Shown: positions 15,566 through 25,289 of the stretch, piece after piece | Numbering within the stretch: position 1 is the first letter of the stretch | Layout: the number at the start of each line of letters is the position of its first letter | Origin: Chryseobacterium lathyri | GTDB taxonomy: Bacteria; Bacteroidota; Bacteroidia; Flavobacteriales; Weeksellaceae | Assembly (NCBI RefSeq): GCF_003290185.1 | Contig: NZ_QNFY01000008.1 | Coordinates: 186,001-250,000, forward strand | Direction of reading: 5' to 3' | DNA: 64,000 nt | Program-made: the position numbers and the translations under genes | The notes under the pieces: model-generated | Database searches by the model: none | What the model saw: the letters and a program-made list of their open reading frames with translations, nothing else | Told to the model about the DNA's origin: nothing

Positions 15566-16531
15566 TTAATTTTTATTCAATTTTACTTTAAGATTCTTAA
15601 TCATGTCTTTCGTCATTTCAGAAATTCCGAAATCATAAGTCAGCCCCCAGTCTTTTTTCGCTACGGAATCATTAATGGAAGCCGGCCACGAATCTGCAAT
15701 TGCCTGTCTGAAATCCGGCTGATAATCGATAGAAAAATCAGGGATTTCTTTCTTGATTTCTTCTGCTAATTCTTTTGGAGTAAATGACATTCCACCTAAA
15801 TTATAGGAAGAACGAACGGTAAGACTTTCCTTCGGAGCTTCCATTAATTTCAATGTTGCGTTGATCGCATCATCCATATATAACATCGGCATTCCTGTAT
15901 CTTCGGAAATGAAACTGGTATATTTTCCTTCTTCTATAGCTTCGTAAAAAATCTCAACGGCATAGTCTGTTGTACCACCTCCAGCCGGAGTCTTCCACGA
16001 AATAAGTCCCGGATATCTTATACTTCTTATATCTACTCCATGCTTGTCGAAATAATATTCACACCACTTCTCTCCTGCCATTTTGGAGATTCCATAAACT
16101 GTTGTAGGATTCAGAACCACATCCTGCCCTACATCATGTTTTGGGATTCCTTTCCCGAATACCGCAATTGAGCTTGGCCAGAAGATCTTTTTAAGAAGGC
16201 CTTCCTTTGCCATTTCACAAAAATGAAGCAGAGGCTCAAGATTCAGTTTCCATGCGAAAATTGGCTGTTTTTCTGAAGTTCCTGACAAAAGCGATGCTAA
16301 ATGATACACTGTTGTGATTTCGTAGTCTTTAACGACTTGCCTTACCAGCTGTGTATTGGTAACATCCATTCTTTCATAATGTCCGGCAGCAGTAATTCCT
16401 TTTTGCCACCTGTCCAGTCCCGATGCTACTACATTATCAGCTCCGTGAATTTCAACAAGCCTGTTTGTCAGTTCGGTGCCGATCTGTCCCAGAGCACCCG
16501 TAATTAGTATTCTTTCCGTATAGGATTCCAT
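15566..16531 (-). CDS. L-threonine 3-dehydrogenase, SDR type (NAD-dependent epimerase family)
   Basis: A 321-residue extended short-chain dehydrogenase. Rossmann motif G-A-L-G-Q-I-G at residues 13-19 and the catalytic Y-G-I-S-K with upstream S-S. Several blocks (L-L-S-G-T-S-E-K-Q-P, Y-P-G-L-I-S, G-G-G-T-T-D-Y-A-V-E-I-F, M-P-M-L-Y-M-D-D-A, D-F-R-Q-A-I-A-D-S-W-P) match the SDR-type L-threonine dehydrogenases known from flavobacteria rather than sugar epimerases. The reaction is Thr + NAD to 2-amino-3-oxobutyrate, for threonine breakdown. It appears monocistronic. Confidence 0.85.
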   Translation of the reverse strand: MESYTERILITGALGQIGTELTNRLVEIHGADNVVASGLDRWQKGITAAGHYERMDVTNTQLVRQVVKDYEITTVYHLASLLSGTSEKQPIFAWKLNLEPLLHFCEMAKEGLLKKIFWPSSIAVFGKGIPKHDVGQDVVLNPTTVYGISKMAGEKWCEYYFDKHGVDIRSIRYPGLISWKTPAGGGTTDYAVEIFYEAIEEGKYTSFISEDTGMPMLYMDDAINATLKLMEAPKESLTVRSSYNLGGMSFTPKELAEEIKKEIPDFSIDYQPDFRQAIADSWPASINDSVAKKDWGLTYDFGISEMTKDMIKNLKVKLNKN

Positions 16532-16584
16532 TTTACATATTTTTTTAGAATTCTACAAAAGTAAAAAAATCATACCAACCAAAA

Positions 16585-16615
16585 TAAAAAAGGTATGCAT
16601 AAACATACCTTTTTC
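16585..16615 (-). terminator. Terminator of the TonB-dependent receptor gene
   Basis: AAAAAGGTATG pairs with CATACCTTTTT across a 6-base loop, 20 bases beyond the receptor stop. The hairpin is symmetric enough to work in both directions. Confidence 0.8.
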
Positions 16616-16636
16616 ATAATATCTAAAAAGAAGCTG

Positions 16637-19489
16637 TTAAAAGCTCAAATTAACTCTTGCAAAAAGAAATCTTCCATTCATTCCAAACTGGGATGTATTT
16701 CTGGAATAAACAAACTGATTCTGATTGGTAAGGTCTATAGGAGCAGCATTAACGTAAGTCAAATTACCAGAAGCATCCAGGGCAGGCACTTTTACCGCAG
16801 TTGGTCCGTAATTTTTATCCGGATAAATATCAAATAAGTTATTAGCCCCAATGGTCAGCCTGAAACTGTCACTGAATTTGTATCCTACGGATAAATCTGT
16901 AATTACCTTGCCACCCCAAACAGGATGCTCTGTAGCAACAGCCTGTCCATTAATGATTTCGCCATTTACAATACCATCTCCATTAGCATCCATTGTATTC
17001 GGGTCGGTAACTTTTCCGAAATACACATTTCTCAAAAGCACATTAAATTTACTAATTTCCAAGGCATTATTCAAAGAAGCTTTAAATCTTGGCACAGCTT
17101 CTTCAAGATAAATCCTGCTGGATTCCGAGTAATAACGATTGACCTGCCCTGCTTTAATCAAGGCATCAGAACCATGAATATCTCCTACTCTGTTGGTTTT
17201 GGATACTGTCACTGCCAGATCAGAATTTAACGAAAATTTCTCGGAAAACCTCCCTCTGTGAGAAATCACTCCTTCTACTCCTTTAGTCTGGGTATCAATA
17301 GCATTAGCAAAAAATGTAGCCGCATTGGCATTGGCCTTATCAAAAAGGGCCTGCAGATTTTTTTCCGGGCTTCCGTCAGCATAGGTTCCGGCCGGTCTTG
17401 AGAACTGATCGGTAAGAACCACCCTGTTTTTGATCTTAATATAATAACCGTCAACAGTAAAAGTAAGGTTAGTTTGTGGAATTTTCGCTGTGAAACCTAC
17501 AGAATAACTCGCTGACTCCTCCTGTTTCAACTGGGGAATACCAAGAAGCCTAGCAGCTTCTGAATCATTTGAAAATGTACCTACCTCAAATGCTACCCCT
17601 CCTACAAACTGAGTTGCGGTAGCATTGAAATAAATCTGCTGTAAAGATGGAGCTCTGAAGCCTGTAGAATGAGCCGCTCTTAAATTGATCTGATTTGTCA
17701 GCTTATACCGGGTTGCAATTTTGTAATTGAAAGTGGATCCAAAATCAGAATAATTTTCATACCGCAAAGCAGCACTCAAAAGCCATTTGTCCGTAACATC
17801 CAGTTCGGTATCCACATAAGCTGCAACAGACTGCCTGCCTTTATTCAGAGCGTTTTCAGGTCTAAAACCCGGGAATACCTGTGATCCGCCCGGCCTGGTA
17901 GCCCCTAAAAAATCAGTTGGCTTCAAAGAAGCAACAGTTGATGGAGTCTGGATTTTCCCATTGATATCATAAAGCGCCCACGATGCCTCTTCTCCGTTTT
18001 CTATTTTATACCGTTCAAACCTCGCTTCTCCTCCGAAAGCTACATTAAAGCCTTTCAACCAGTCAAATTTTGTATCGAAATCTGCATTGATCGTGTTCTG
18101 CATAAAGCTCAGTCCACCTGCATCAAATTCCGTTTTGCCAGGATAGGACATGGATGCATTGGCGGTATTTTTAATAGTATAATCAAAAGTATTCTGTCCA
18201 AAGGTATTGCTTATGTCATAGTTGACATTCCCTAATTTCCCTTTAAATCCGCCCGCAAAAGAAAGATCAATAACATCAGAGGCTATTTCCGGTAAGAAAC
18301 CGTTCGGATATAGGGCTGTAGACGTTCTGTTTTGGTTGGGTCTTCTGAAAAAGCCTGCTGCATTACCATCTCTGTAAGAAATTCCCCCAAAAGCGTATCC
18401 TTTCACAGATGATGAAAGATCAAATTCAGAATTCATAAAAAACTGGCCGGACGTCAATTTCGACTGCCCTACCCGCATATTAAAATCATCCCTTGTTAAT
18501 TTCCTGTAAGCCAGTTCATTTTCAGTTACATTAACTTTCAACAGGTTCTGCAATTGCGTAATAGTGCTCGCAGATTGAATATCAGCCTGCTGCTGTGCCG
18601 TAAAATAACCGACCTGCGGGGCATACTGATGGATATAATTTATAATCTGCTGTGTATTTGGAGTATTGCTAATATTACCAAAAAGTGAAGAAATATTTAC
18701 CCCGTTTTCCAACGCTCTCTGTTCAATTGCATTATAGGCATTAAAAATATCTCCGCTTGCCGCCATAGCTCTTCTGGTATCGTCTCTGCTTAATAAACTT
18801 GCTGTGAAATTGATAAATCCATTGGTCCCGATTTTAGTCCCGTAATTAAGATCTACCTGGTATTTTCCACCATCCCATCCTCCATGATGGTCATTAGATC
18901 CTTTTGAATTGAAAGCTCCCGCTGTAATGGCGGCTGTAAAAGCATTGGTGTTTTTCTTCATAATGACGTTGATAACCCCTGCAATAGCATCAGATCCATA
19001 TTGTGCAGAAGCTCCGTCTCTCAGCACTTCCAGCCTCTCAATAGCAAATGCAGGAATCGCATTGAGATCAGTACCTACCGATCCTCTCCCCGGCGAACCA
19101 TTGATATTGACCAAAGAAGAAGTATGTCTTCTTTTTCCATTGAGAAGAACCAATACCTGGTCAGGCCCGAGTCCTCTTAACTGGGCAGGATCAACATGGT
19201 CCGTTCCATCTGCTACAGTTGTTGAGTTAGATGTAAAAGAAGGTGCTGCGTAATTCAGAATCTGATTAAGGTCCATCTGAGGACTTAAAACTGACTGAGA
19301 ACCAATATTAATAACATCTACCGGCACCGGAGTGTCAGTAGCAACCCTTGCCTTATTCCGTGAACCAATGGTGATCTTTACTTCATCCACCTGGTTGGTC
19401 TTTATTGAATCCTTAGTTTGCGCATTGGCATTTGCTGAAATAAAAAACAATACTCCAAGCAAAGCAATTTTTTGGTAATTTTTATTCAT
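16637..19489 (-). CDS. TonB-dependent receptor
   Basis: Outer-membrane receptor of about 950 residues. Sec signal at the start (L-G-V-L-F-F-I-S-A-N-A-N-A-Q), then a plug domain (about residues 45-170) with L-R-G-L-G-P-D-Q-V-L-V-L-L-N-G-K-R-R and R-L-E-V-L-R-D-G-A-S-A-Q-Y-G-S-D-A-I-A-G-V-I-N-V, then a large beta barrel ending in a Phe (V-N-L-S-F). There is no N-terminal carboxypeptidase-like domain, so it is not a typical SusC. The ligand is unknown; this large subgroup (R-R-H-T-S-S-L-V-N) is often called TonB-dependent siderophore or nutrient receptor. I chose Met at 19489; seven extra residues from 19510 would not fit a signal peptide. Confidence 0.9.
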   Translation of the reverse strand: MNKNYQKIALLGVLFFISANANAQTKDSIKTNQVDEVKITIGSRNKARVATDTPVPVDVINIGSQSVLSPQMDLNQILNYAAPSFTSNSTTVADGTDHVDPAQLRGLGPDQVLVLLNGKRRHTSSLVNINGSPGRGSVGTDLNAIPAFAIERLEVLRDGASAQYGSDAIAGVINVIMKKNTNAFTAAITAGAFNSKGSNDHHGGWDGGKYQVDLNYGTKIGTNGFINFTASLLSRDDTRRAMAASGDIFNAYNAIEQRALENGVNISSLFGNISNTPNTQQIINYIHQYAPQVGYFTAQQQADIQSASTITQLQNLLKVNVTENELAYRKLTRDDFNMRVGQSKLTSGQFFMNSEFDLSSSVKGYAFGGISYRDGNAAGFFRRPNQNRTSTALYPNGFLPEIASDVIDLSFAGGFKGKLGNVNYDISNTFGQNTFDYTIKNTANASMSYPGKTEFDAGGLSFMQNTINADFDTKFDWLKGFNVAFGGEARFERYKIENGEEASWALYDINGKIQTPSTVASLKPTDFLGATRPGGSQVFPGFRPENALNKGRQSVAAYVDTELDVTDKWLLSAALRYENYSDFGSTFNYKIATRYKLTNQINLRAAHSTGFRAPSLQQIYFNATATQFVGGVAFEVGTFSNDSEAARLLGIPQLKQEESASYSVGFTAKIPQTNLTFTVDGYYIKIKNRVVLTDQFSRPAGTYADGSPEKNLQALFDKANANAATFFANAIDTQTKGVEGVISHRGRFSEKFSLNSDLAVTVSKTNRVGDIHGSDALIKAGQVNRYYSESSRIYLEEAVPRFKASLNNALEISKFNVLLRNVYFGKVTDPNTMDANGDGIVNGEIINGQAVATEHPVWGGKVITDLSVGYKFSDSFRLTIGANNLFDIYPDKNYGPTAVKVPALDASGNLTYVNAAPIDLTNQNQFVYSRNTSQFGMNGRFLFARVNLSF

Positions 19490-19715
19490 ATGTATTTTTT
19501 TAAGTGGCAATTGACCTTATAAAAATACATTAAAAACAACAAAATAAAGATTACTTTAAAAAATAATTACAAAAATAACAATATTTAAATAAATATTATC
19601 AATACTATTGATTTTTTACATATCAAATACACAATTCAATAAATAGTTTACTCGCTTTTCGGCTGATCTCGTGATAAACACCCATTAAAGAAAGGTCAGT
19701 TTCTTTAAAATTATC

Positions 19716-19723
19716 TACTTTTG
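19716..19723 (+). promoter_or_regulatory. -7 element of ggt
   Basis: TACTTTTG fits TAnnTTTG, 18 bases before the ATG. The 250-base gap upstream is otherwise AT-rich and featureless. Confidence 0.55.
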
Positions 19724-19741
19724 TCTTAAAAACATAATCTT

Positions 19742-21430
19742 ATGAAGCGAATATTTCTTGCTGCCTTATTTATGGCATTTAATTTTTCATCTGCTCAGTT
19801 TACTGATTTCAATATTATAAAGGAGGTAAAAGTAAAGAATAAAGGTGTGGTGGTTTCTGCTCATCCCCTTGCCAGCGAAGCAGGAGCCGAAGTGATGAAG
19901 ATGGGTGGAAATGCCTATGATGCTGTTGTAGCAACACAATATGCTCTTGCCGTAGTTTATCCGCAGGCAGGAAACATCGGTGGTGGCGGCTTTTTGGTAG
20001 GCGTTAAAAATAATGGTGAAAAATTTACCCTCGATTATAGAGAAACAGCTCCGAAAAAAGCGTCTAAGGATATGTACGTTGATAAAAACGGAAAGGCGGA
20101 TACAGATCTTTCCCAATACGGAAGACTGGCGGTAGGTGTACCGGGAAGTATCTCCGGATTTTTTGCGACCTTAAAGTACTGTAAGCTTCCGATGGATAAA
20201 ATCATCCAGCCTGCTATTGATCTTGCGGAAAAAGGGTTTACCATTACCGAAATGGAAGCCAATATGCTGAATACACACAAAGAAAATTTCTTAAAACACA
20301 ATAAATCCTCTATTGCTTTTGTAAAAGATACTCCCTGGAAGGCCGGTGATCTTTTAGTTCAGAAAGAACTGGCTGCAACATTGAGGTTGATCCAGAAACT
20401 GGGAGCAAAAGGATTCTATGAAGGAAAAACTGCTGAGCTTATGGTTTCGGAAATGAAGAAAGGCAATGGTATTATTACTTTGGAGGATCTTAAAAGCTAT
20501 AAAACAGCAGAAAGAAAACCTTTAGAATTCGATTATAAAGGAAATCGGGTGGTCACTATGCCTCTTCCGTCCAGTGGCGGCGTACTGCTTGCTCAAATGC
20601 TGACGATGGCCGGATACGAAAACCTGGAAAAATATCAGCAAAATTCAACAGAGGCTGTGCAGATCATGACGGAGGCAGAAAGAAGAGCTTTTGCAGACAG
20701 GGCAGAATATATGGGCGATCCGGATTTTATTGAGGACAAAACTACCTTTCTTACTTCAGATTCGTATTTAAAGAATAGATGGAAAAGCTTTAGCTTCAGT
20801 AAAGCGACACCAAGTTCAGAAGTTGGAAAAATCATCAGCCAGCCAAAAGAATCTACCCAGACCACCCATATTTCTGTTATAGATAAAGAAGGAAATGCAG
20901 CGTCTGTAACAACTACACTTAATGGATATTACGGAAGTAAAGTTGTGGTTTCCGGAGCAGGGTTCTTTTTAAATAATGAAATGGATGATTTCTCAATTAA
21001 GCCCGGAGTTCCGAATATGTTCGGAGCCGTAGGCGGAGAGGCCAATTCTATACAGCCTAATAAGAGAATGCTTTCTTCTATGACTCCTACTATCCTGCTT
21101 AAAAATGGAAAGCCATATATGGTGGTCGGAACACCGGGCGGAACAACGATTCCTACTTCGGTTTATCAGTCTATCGTTAATGTGGTAGATTTTAAACTGA
21201 ATGCCAATATCTCTGTGAACGCCCCGAAATTCCATCATCAATGGCTTCCTGAGAAAATTACGGTAGAAAATAATTTCCCTGAAAGTACGATCACGGCTCT
21301 TAAAAGTAAAAACTATGTGATTGAAAAAATAAAATATATCGGAAAAACAGAACTGATCCTGATGGACGACAACGGAAACATCCATGCTGTGGCAGACGGC
21401 CGCGGGGATGATTCTGTAGCGGTGGAATAA
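19742..21430 (+). CDS. ggt: Gamma-glutamyltransferase (glutathione hydrolase)
   Basis: A 562-residue exported N-terminal-nucleophile enzyme. Sec signal at residues 1-18 (ending S-S-A-Q). Large-subunit motifs G-N-I-G-G-G-G-F-L-V and D-Y-R-E-T-A-P (gamma-glutamyl binding Arg) are present. Autocleavage is expected before Thr374 in T-T-H-I-S-V-I-D, giving the small subunit with L-S-S-M-T-P-T-I and G-T-P-G-G-T-T-I. It hydrolyses glutathione and other gamma-glutamyl compounds in the periplasm and can release glutamate from gamma-glutamyl peptides. Intact catalytic set; monocistronic. Confidence 0.95.
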   Translation: MKRIFLAALFMAFNFSSAQFTDFNIIKEVKVKNKGVVVSAHPLASEAGAEVMKMGGNAYDAVVATQYALAVVYPQAGNIGGGGFLVGVKNNGEKFTLDYRETAPKKASKDMYVDKNGKADTDLSQYGRLAVGVPGSISGFFATLKYCKLPMDKIIQPAIDLAEKGFTITEMEANMLNTHKENFLKHNKSSIAFVKDTPWKAGDLLVQKELAATLRLIQKLGAKGFYEGKTAELMVSEMKKGNGIITLEDLKSYKTAERKPLEFDYKGNRVVTMPLPSSGGVLLAQMLTMAGYENLEKYQQNSTEAVQIMTEAERRAFADRAEYMGDPDFIEDKTTFLTSDSYLKNRWKSFSFSKATPSSEVGKIISQPKESTQTTHISVIDKEGNAASVTTTLNGYYGSKVVVSGAGFFLNNEMDDFSIKPGVPNMFGAVGGEANSIQPNKRMLSSMTPTILLKNGKPYMVVGTPGGTTIPTSVYQSIVNVVDFKLNANISVNAPKFHHQWLPEKITVENNFPESTITALKSKNYVIEKIKYIGKTELILMDDNGNIHAVADGRGDDSVAVE

Positions 21431-21455
21431 GCAAAATCCGGGGTTCTATTTATAC

Positions 21456-21523
21456 ATGCTTCGACTCCGCTCAGCATGACCACGTTGATGTAAACTGTGT
21501 CATGCTGAGCGGAGTCGAAGCAT
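21456..21523. repeat. 25-bp perfect inverted repeat, dispersed element (CTTCGACTCCGCTCAGC)
   Basis: Arms 21456-21480 and 21499-21523 are perfect reverse complements with an 18-base spacer. The core CTTCGACTCCGCTCAGC recurs at 60601-60681. It lies 25 bases after ggt and may terminate it. Its GC content stands out from the surrounding sequence. Confidence 0.88.
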
Positions 21524-21678
21524 TATTTTATCCACTACTCTTATTATCCTAAACTTCCAGAATTTCCAGCACCTCCATCTCCCATCTCCTTTCTTCATCA
21601 TTAGTTTTAACTGACTTTCGTCATGTTTTAAAATAAAAATTCTTAATTTTCCGCTTTCAAAATCTAAAAAAGAATCCT

Positions 21679-22959
21679 TTGAAGGCTAAAAAATTCTATC
21701 AGCAGCTTTATTTTCAAGTTATTATTGCCATAGCAGCAGGTATACTTCTCGGAAGGTTCTATCCCGAGCTGGGCGAAAAAATGAAGCCACTCGGTGATGG
21801 ATTTATCAAACTGGTAAAAATGATCATCGCTCCGGTGATCTTCATTACCCTTACTTTAGGAATTGCCCATATGACTGACCTCAAAAAAGTCGGACGTATT
21901 GCGGTAAAAGCAATGATTTATTTCTTTACATTTTCCACCTTAGCCCTGATTATCGGATTAATTGTAGGAAATATTTTACAGCCGGGACATGGTTTAAATA
22001 TTGATCCTGCTACTCTGTCAGGCGATGTTTCGCAATATCAGCAAAAGGCTCACGACACGACCCTGACGGGCTTTATCATGAATATTATTCCTGAAACACT
22101 TTTCAGTCCGCTGGTAGGTGAAAATATACTCCAGGTTCTTTTGGTGGCTATTCTCATGGGGGTTGCCCTGGTTCTGACTAAAGAAAAAAGCCAGAAAGTA
22201 ACGGATTTCTTACAGGATCTTTCTACCCCTATTTTTAAAATTGTGCATATGCTGATGAAGCTGGCTCCAATCGGAGCTTTTGGCGCAATGGCATTTACAA
22301 TTGGGAAATATGGTCTTCATTCTGTATTGAACCTAATATTTTTAGTAGGAACATTCTATATCACTTCCATTCTTTTCGTTATCATTGTTTTGGGAGCGGT
22401 TGCATGGTATAATGGATTCAGTATTTTAAAACTGATGTTTTACCTGAAAGAGGAACTTCTATTGGTTTTAGGAACCAGCTCTTCTGAATCAGCGCTTCCG
22501 GGAATTATGGAAAAGCTGGAAAAGGCAGGCTGTTCAAGAGCGATCGTGGGGCTTGTGGTTCCTACAGGATATTCTTTTAACCTGGACGGAACAAACATTT
22601 ATATGACCCTGGCTTCACTGTTTATCGCCCAGGCCCTGAATATTCATCTTCCGCTGGAAAAACAGCTGATGCTGCTTTTGGTAGCCATGCTAAGCTCAAA
22701 AGGCGCTGCGGGTGTTACGGGAGCGGGCTTTGTAACATTAGCCGCAACACTGGCTGTTGTTCCTGAAATTCCAATAGCAGGAATGACTCTTATTCTGGGA
22801 ATTGATAAATTCATGAGCGAATGCAGAGCTTTAACGAATGTGATTGGAAACTCGGTGGCTACAGTAGTTGTAGCCAACTGGGAGAAGCAACTGGATAAAA
22901 CCCAACTGCAATATTGCCTGAATCATCCGAATGAAATTGAGAAAAAATTAGAAATTTAG
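21679..22959 (+). CDS. Dicarboxylate/amino acid:cation symporter (DAACS family)
   Basis: A 426-residue sodium- or proton-coupled carrier of the GltP/DctA family. Hairpin and substrate motifs are clear: [20 protein letters not shown] (NMDGT-like), [13 protein letters not shown] and [16 protein letters not shown]. The final Arg/Asp pattern cannot reliably tell glutamate from dicarboxylate. The only suitable start is TTG at 21679, directly before K-A-K-K-F-Y; no in-frame ATG precedes the first membrane helix. It may co-transcribe with trmO 46 bases downstream. Confidence 0.9.
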   Translation: MKAKKFYQQLYFQVIIAIAAGILLGRFYPELGEKMKPLGDGFIKLVKMIIAPVIFITLTLGIAHMTDLKKVGRIAVKAMIYFFTFSTLALIIGLIVGNILQPGHGLNIDPATLSGDVSQYQQKAHDTTLTGFIMNIIPETLFSPLVGENILQVLLVAILMGVALVLTKEKSQKVTDFLQDLSTPIFKIVHMLMKLAPIGAFGAMAFTIGKYGLHSVLNLIFLVGTFYITSILFVIIVLGAVAWYNGFSILKLMFYLKEELLLVLGTSSSESALPGIMEKLEKAGCSRAIVGLVVPTGYSFNLDGTNIYMTLASLFIAQALNIHLPLEKQLMLLLVAMLSSKGAAGVTGAGFVTLAATLAVVPEIPIAGMTLILGIDKFMSECRALTNVIGNSVATVVVANWEKQLDKTQLQYCLNHPNEIEKKLEI

Positions 22960-23005
22960 AACTTTTGAAACGGACAAAATACCTGATCATTAAAATATTA
23001 ATTCA

Positions 23006-23464
23006 ATGGAAATAACACTCCAACCTATAGCAACAGTCAAGAATTCCCGGACGGAACCAATAGATGATCACTGGGAAACCATCATTGCCGAGATTGAACT
23101 GGCTGACCATATTCCAACAGAAGCTTTCAGCAATATTTCAAATTTCTCACATCTTGAAATCATTTATTATTTTGATAAGGTAAAAAAGGAAGACATTGTT
23201 TTTTCAGGACATCCGAGAGGGAATCCAGATTATCCTATGACAGGTATTTTTGGCCAGCGTAAAAAAGACAGGCCTAACACAATAGGACTTTCAACCGTTG
23301 AATTACTGGAACATAACGGCAGAACGCTTAAAGTTAAGTTTCTTGATGCTATTGACGGAACACCGGTACTGGATATCAAACCTGTATTTAAGGAATTTCA
23401 GCCCAAAACCGAGATCAAACAGCCCGACTGGGTTGCCGATCTGATGAAAAATTACTGGAAATAA
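23006..23464 (+). CDS. trmO: TrmO-like tRNA (t6A37) methyltransferase, TsaA/YaeB family
   Basis: A 152-residue SAM-dependent methyltransferase of the beta-barrel TsaA fold. The start L-Q-P-I-A-T-V-K-N-S-R, then S-H-L-E-I-I-Y-Y-F and the family block H-P-R-G-N-P-x-x-P-M-T-G-I-F-G-Q-R-K-K-D-R-P-N are seen, followed by D-A-I-D-G-T-P-V-L-D-I-K-P. E. coli TrmO methylates t6A37 of tRNA-Thr. This copy is shorter than the 235-residue E. coli protein and has a variant H-P-R in place of a longer loop, so it may act on another substrate. Confidence 0.75.
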   Translation: MEITLQPIATVKNSRTEPIDDHWETIIAEIELADHIPTEAFSNISNFSHLEIIYYFDKVKKEDIVFSGHPRGNPDYPMTGIFGQRKKDRPNTIGLSTVELLEHNGRTLKVKFLDAIDGTPVLDIKPVFKEFQPKTEIKQPDWVADLMKNYWK

Positions 23465-23475
23465 TTCAGAAACAG

Positions 23476-24327
23476 TTATACCAAAATATTCAGGCTGGCT
23501 GGTAAAACTTTCACATGAACCGGTGATTTTATTTTATTGAATTCACCGTCAAGATGCCAGTTTTTGGTCGTTACTTTAAATGAAATTTCCGAAACGGGCA
23601 GATACGTTACGTATTCATCATCTTTCAGTCTTTTGGTAAACATTCTGAAGGCAAAAAGAGCTGAGTAGGTCAGCGGGAATTTTTTTACCAGCACCATATC
23701 TACCAATCCGTCACTTTTACTTGCGTTGGGAGCGATATAAGCATTGTTTCCGAACTGGCGTGTATTGGCTATATTCAGCATCAGGTATTTTCCATTGTAC
23801 TGCTGATAGGCTTCATCAAAAAATTTAACTTTGATAGGCTTATAGTTAAAGAATGTTTTCAGGGATACTTTGATATAGTTTTTGAACCCACGGTTGGTTT
23901 TTTCGAATTCTTTCACCACTTTTCCGTCAAATCCGGTTCCTGAAACATTAATGGACAGTCTTTCATTAACAGTAAAGGTATCGATCTTTCTGGATGCTCT
24001 GGTTTTAATTTTTTCTAAAAGTTCATCCAAGTTTTTGCTGAATTTAGTCTCATTGGAAAATCCATTGCCTGATCCGGCCGGAAAAATCGCCAGAATTTTG
24101 TCCGTATTAATAAGATTTCTTGCCACGGTGGAAATAGTTCCGTCCCCTCCTATAGCTACAAAAATATCAATATGATCAAAATTTGTCCTGATAAAATCAT
24201 CTGTCGCCGGAATAGATTCGGAGATATAATATAAAGGATTGTCAACCTTTTTTTGAAGTTCATCAAGAAACGGCTGATAATTTTTTTTGGCCGAAAAGGG
24301 ATTAATGATAAAAGCTACTTTTTCCAT
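23476..24327 (-). CDS. Diacylglycerol kinase family lipid kinase
   Basis: A 283-residue DagK/YegS-like kinase. F-I-I-N-P-F-S-A-K-K at the start, the nucleotide-binding G-G-D-G-T-I-S-T-V-A near residue 65, and P-A-G-S-G-N-G-F-S-N are diagnostic; the second domain carries the beta-sandwich found in lipid kinases, with L-D-G-E near the end. It phosphorylates a lipid, probably diacylglycerol or a sphingoid-type base. I chose Met at 24327 (M-E-K-V-A-F), since the longer frame overlaps the upstream terminator. It converges with trmO. Confidence 0.88.
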   Translation of the reverse strand: MEKVAFIINPFSAKKNYQPFLDELQKKVDNPLYYISESIPATDDFIRTNFDHIDIFVAIGGDGTISTVARNLINTDKILAIFPAGSGNGFSNETKFSKNLDELLEKIKTRASRKIDTFTVNERLSINVSGTGFDGKVVKEFEKTNRGFKNYIKVSLKTFFNYKPIKVKFFDEAYQQYNGKYLMLNIANTRQFGNNAYIAPNASKSDGLVDMVLVKKFPLTYSALFAFRMFTKRLKDDEYVTYLPVSEISFKVTTKNWHLDGEFNKIKSPVHVKVLPASLNILV

Positions 24328-24343
24328 TACCGCAAAAATAGAA

Positions 24344-24367
24344 AATGCTTCCAGATCCGGAAGCATT
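24344..24367 (-). terminator. Hairpin terminator after the DUF3298 lipoprotein gene
   Basis: AATGCTTCC (24344-24352) pairs with GGAAGCATT (24359-24367) across 6 bases, directly after the stop at 24371 on the minus strand and followed by TTTTCTATTTTTG on that strand. Confidence 0.7.
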
Positions 24368-24370
24368 AAT

Positions 24371-25195
24371 TTACTTTATTTTCATTCTTTCTTTGAATTC
24401 TGCATTCAGTGTTCCTTTCAGTTCTTCCCAGGATACAGGAATAACAATATCTCCGGCTGCAAAGGCGGTAATTTCATAAGGGCTGTAATGGAAATAGAGG
24501 TTTTTCTGATCAAAGTAGAAATTATCCGTTGCAGGAATGACTTCTACCAGCAGCATGTCTGAATTCTTTACTTCTCCTTTATTATCTGTTGTACCGCTAT
24601 GTACTTTATTAATATTCTTCATTAATATAGCTTCAAGTTGAGCTTTCGGCATTGAAGTAATAGCTTTAAGTTCCAGTTTTTTATTGTTTTTAAGGTCAAA
24701 AACTCTTTCTGAAAACCCATAATTATCATGAGCACCGCCTTCATAGGAACTCCATACATATCCAATATGCATATAATCGTTATCAGTTGAAACCAGGTTC
24801 ATATGGGTATTTGTATACCATTTCTGTGCATAGGAAATATCTGAAAGCCAGTCTTTACTGTCACTTTTTACAGAATTAAAATATTTGTTTTTCTCATTAT
24901 CCAGAAAAGCCTGCAGTCCTTTTTTAGAGAAATCTTTGATTCCCTTATTTTGAAAATAAATACTGTCCAGCAATTGTTTGTCTTTCAGCGTTGGAAAAAC
25001 CAGCAGTTTGGAAGTGAAACCTATGGTTAATGAATCTGCAATCTTTGAAGAGTCACTCACTTTCACGGAATCCACTATGAATTTTTCAGTTTGAGAGGTT
25101 TCTGTTTTATCAGATAATGTTGTATTTTCTCCTTTTTTACAGGCTGAAAAAGCGAGAAGGGAAGAAACTGCCAGAACAGCAATGGTGTTTTTCAT
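24371..25195 (-). CDS. DUF3298/DUF4163 (RsiV-like) lipoprotein
   Basis: A 274-residue lipoprotein with the lipobox L-A-F-S-A-C at residue 19. A DUF4163-like N-terminal part is followed by the DUF3298/RsiV segment: Y-E-G-G-A-H-D-N-Y-G-F near residue 150, L-E-L-K-A-I-T-S-M, and F-H-Y-S-P-Y-E-I-T-A-F-A-A-G near the end, all typical. RsiV-type domains bind lysozyme in Bacillus; for Gram-negative versions the ligand is unknown. I chose Met at 25195 (M-K-N-T-I-A-V), because the extra nine upstream residues do not suit a signal peptide. Confidence 0.82.
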   Translation of the reverse strand: MKNTIAVLAVSSLLAFSACKKGENTTLSDKTETSQTEKFIVDSVKVSDSSKIADSLTIGFTSKLLVFPTLKDKQLLDSIYFQNKGIKDFSKKGLQAFLDNEKNKYFNSVKSDSKDWLSDISYAQKWYTNTHMNLVSTDNDYMHIGYVWSSYEGGAHDNYGFSERVFDLKNNKKLELKAITSMPKAQLEAILMKNINKVHSGTTDNKGEVKNSDMLLVEVIPATDNFYFDQKNLYFHYSPYEITAFAAGDIVIPVSWEELKGTLNAEFKERMKIK

Positions 25196-25289
25196 AATTA
25201 TATATTTCTGGAAGTAATGCAAAAACCATTCAAAAATGAATGGTTTTGCAAAATTATTTTTATTTGATCTAATAATCGGAAATTTTCTT

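Noticed and set aside
21456..21523. Inverted repeat considered as IS ends
   Set aside because: The arms are only 18 bases apart and no transposase frame exists in or next to it.
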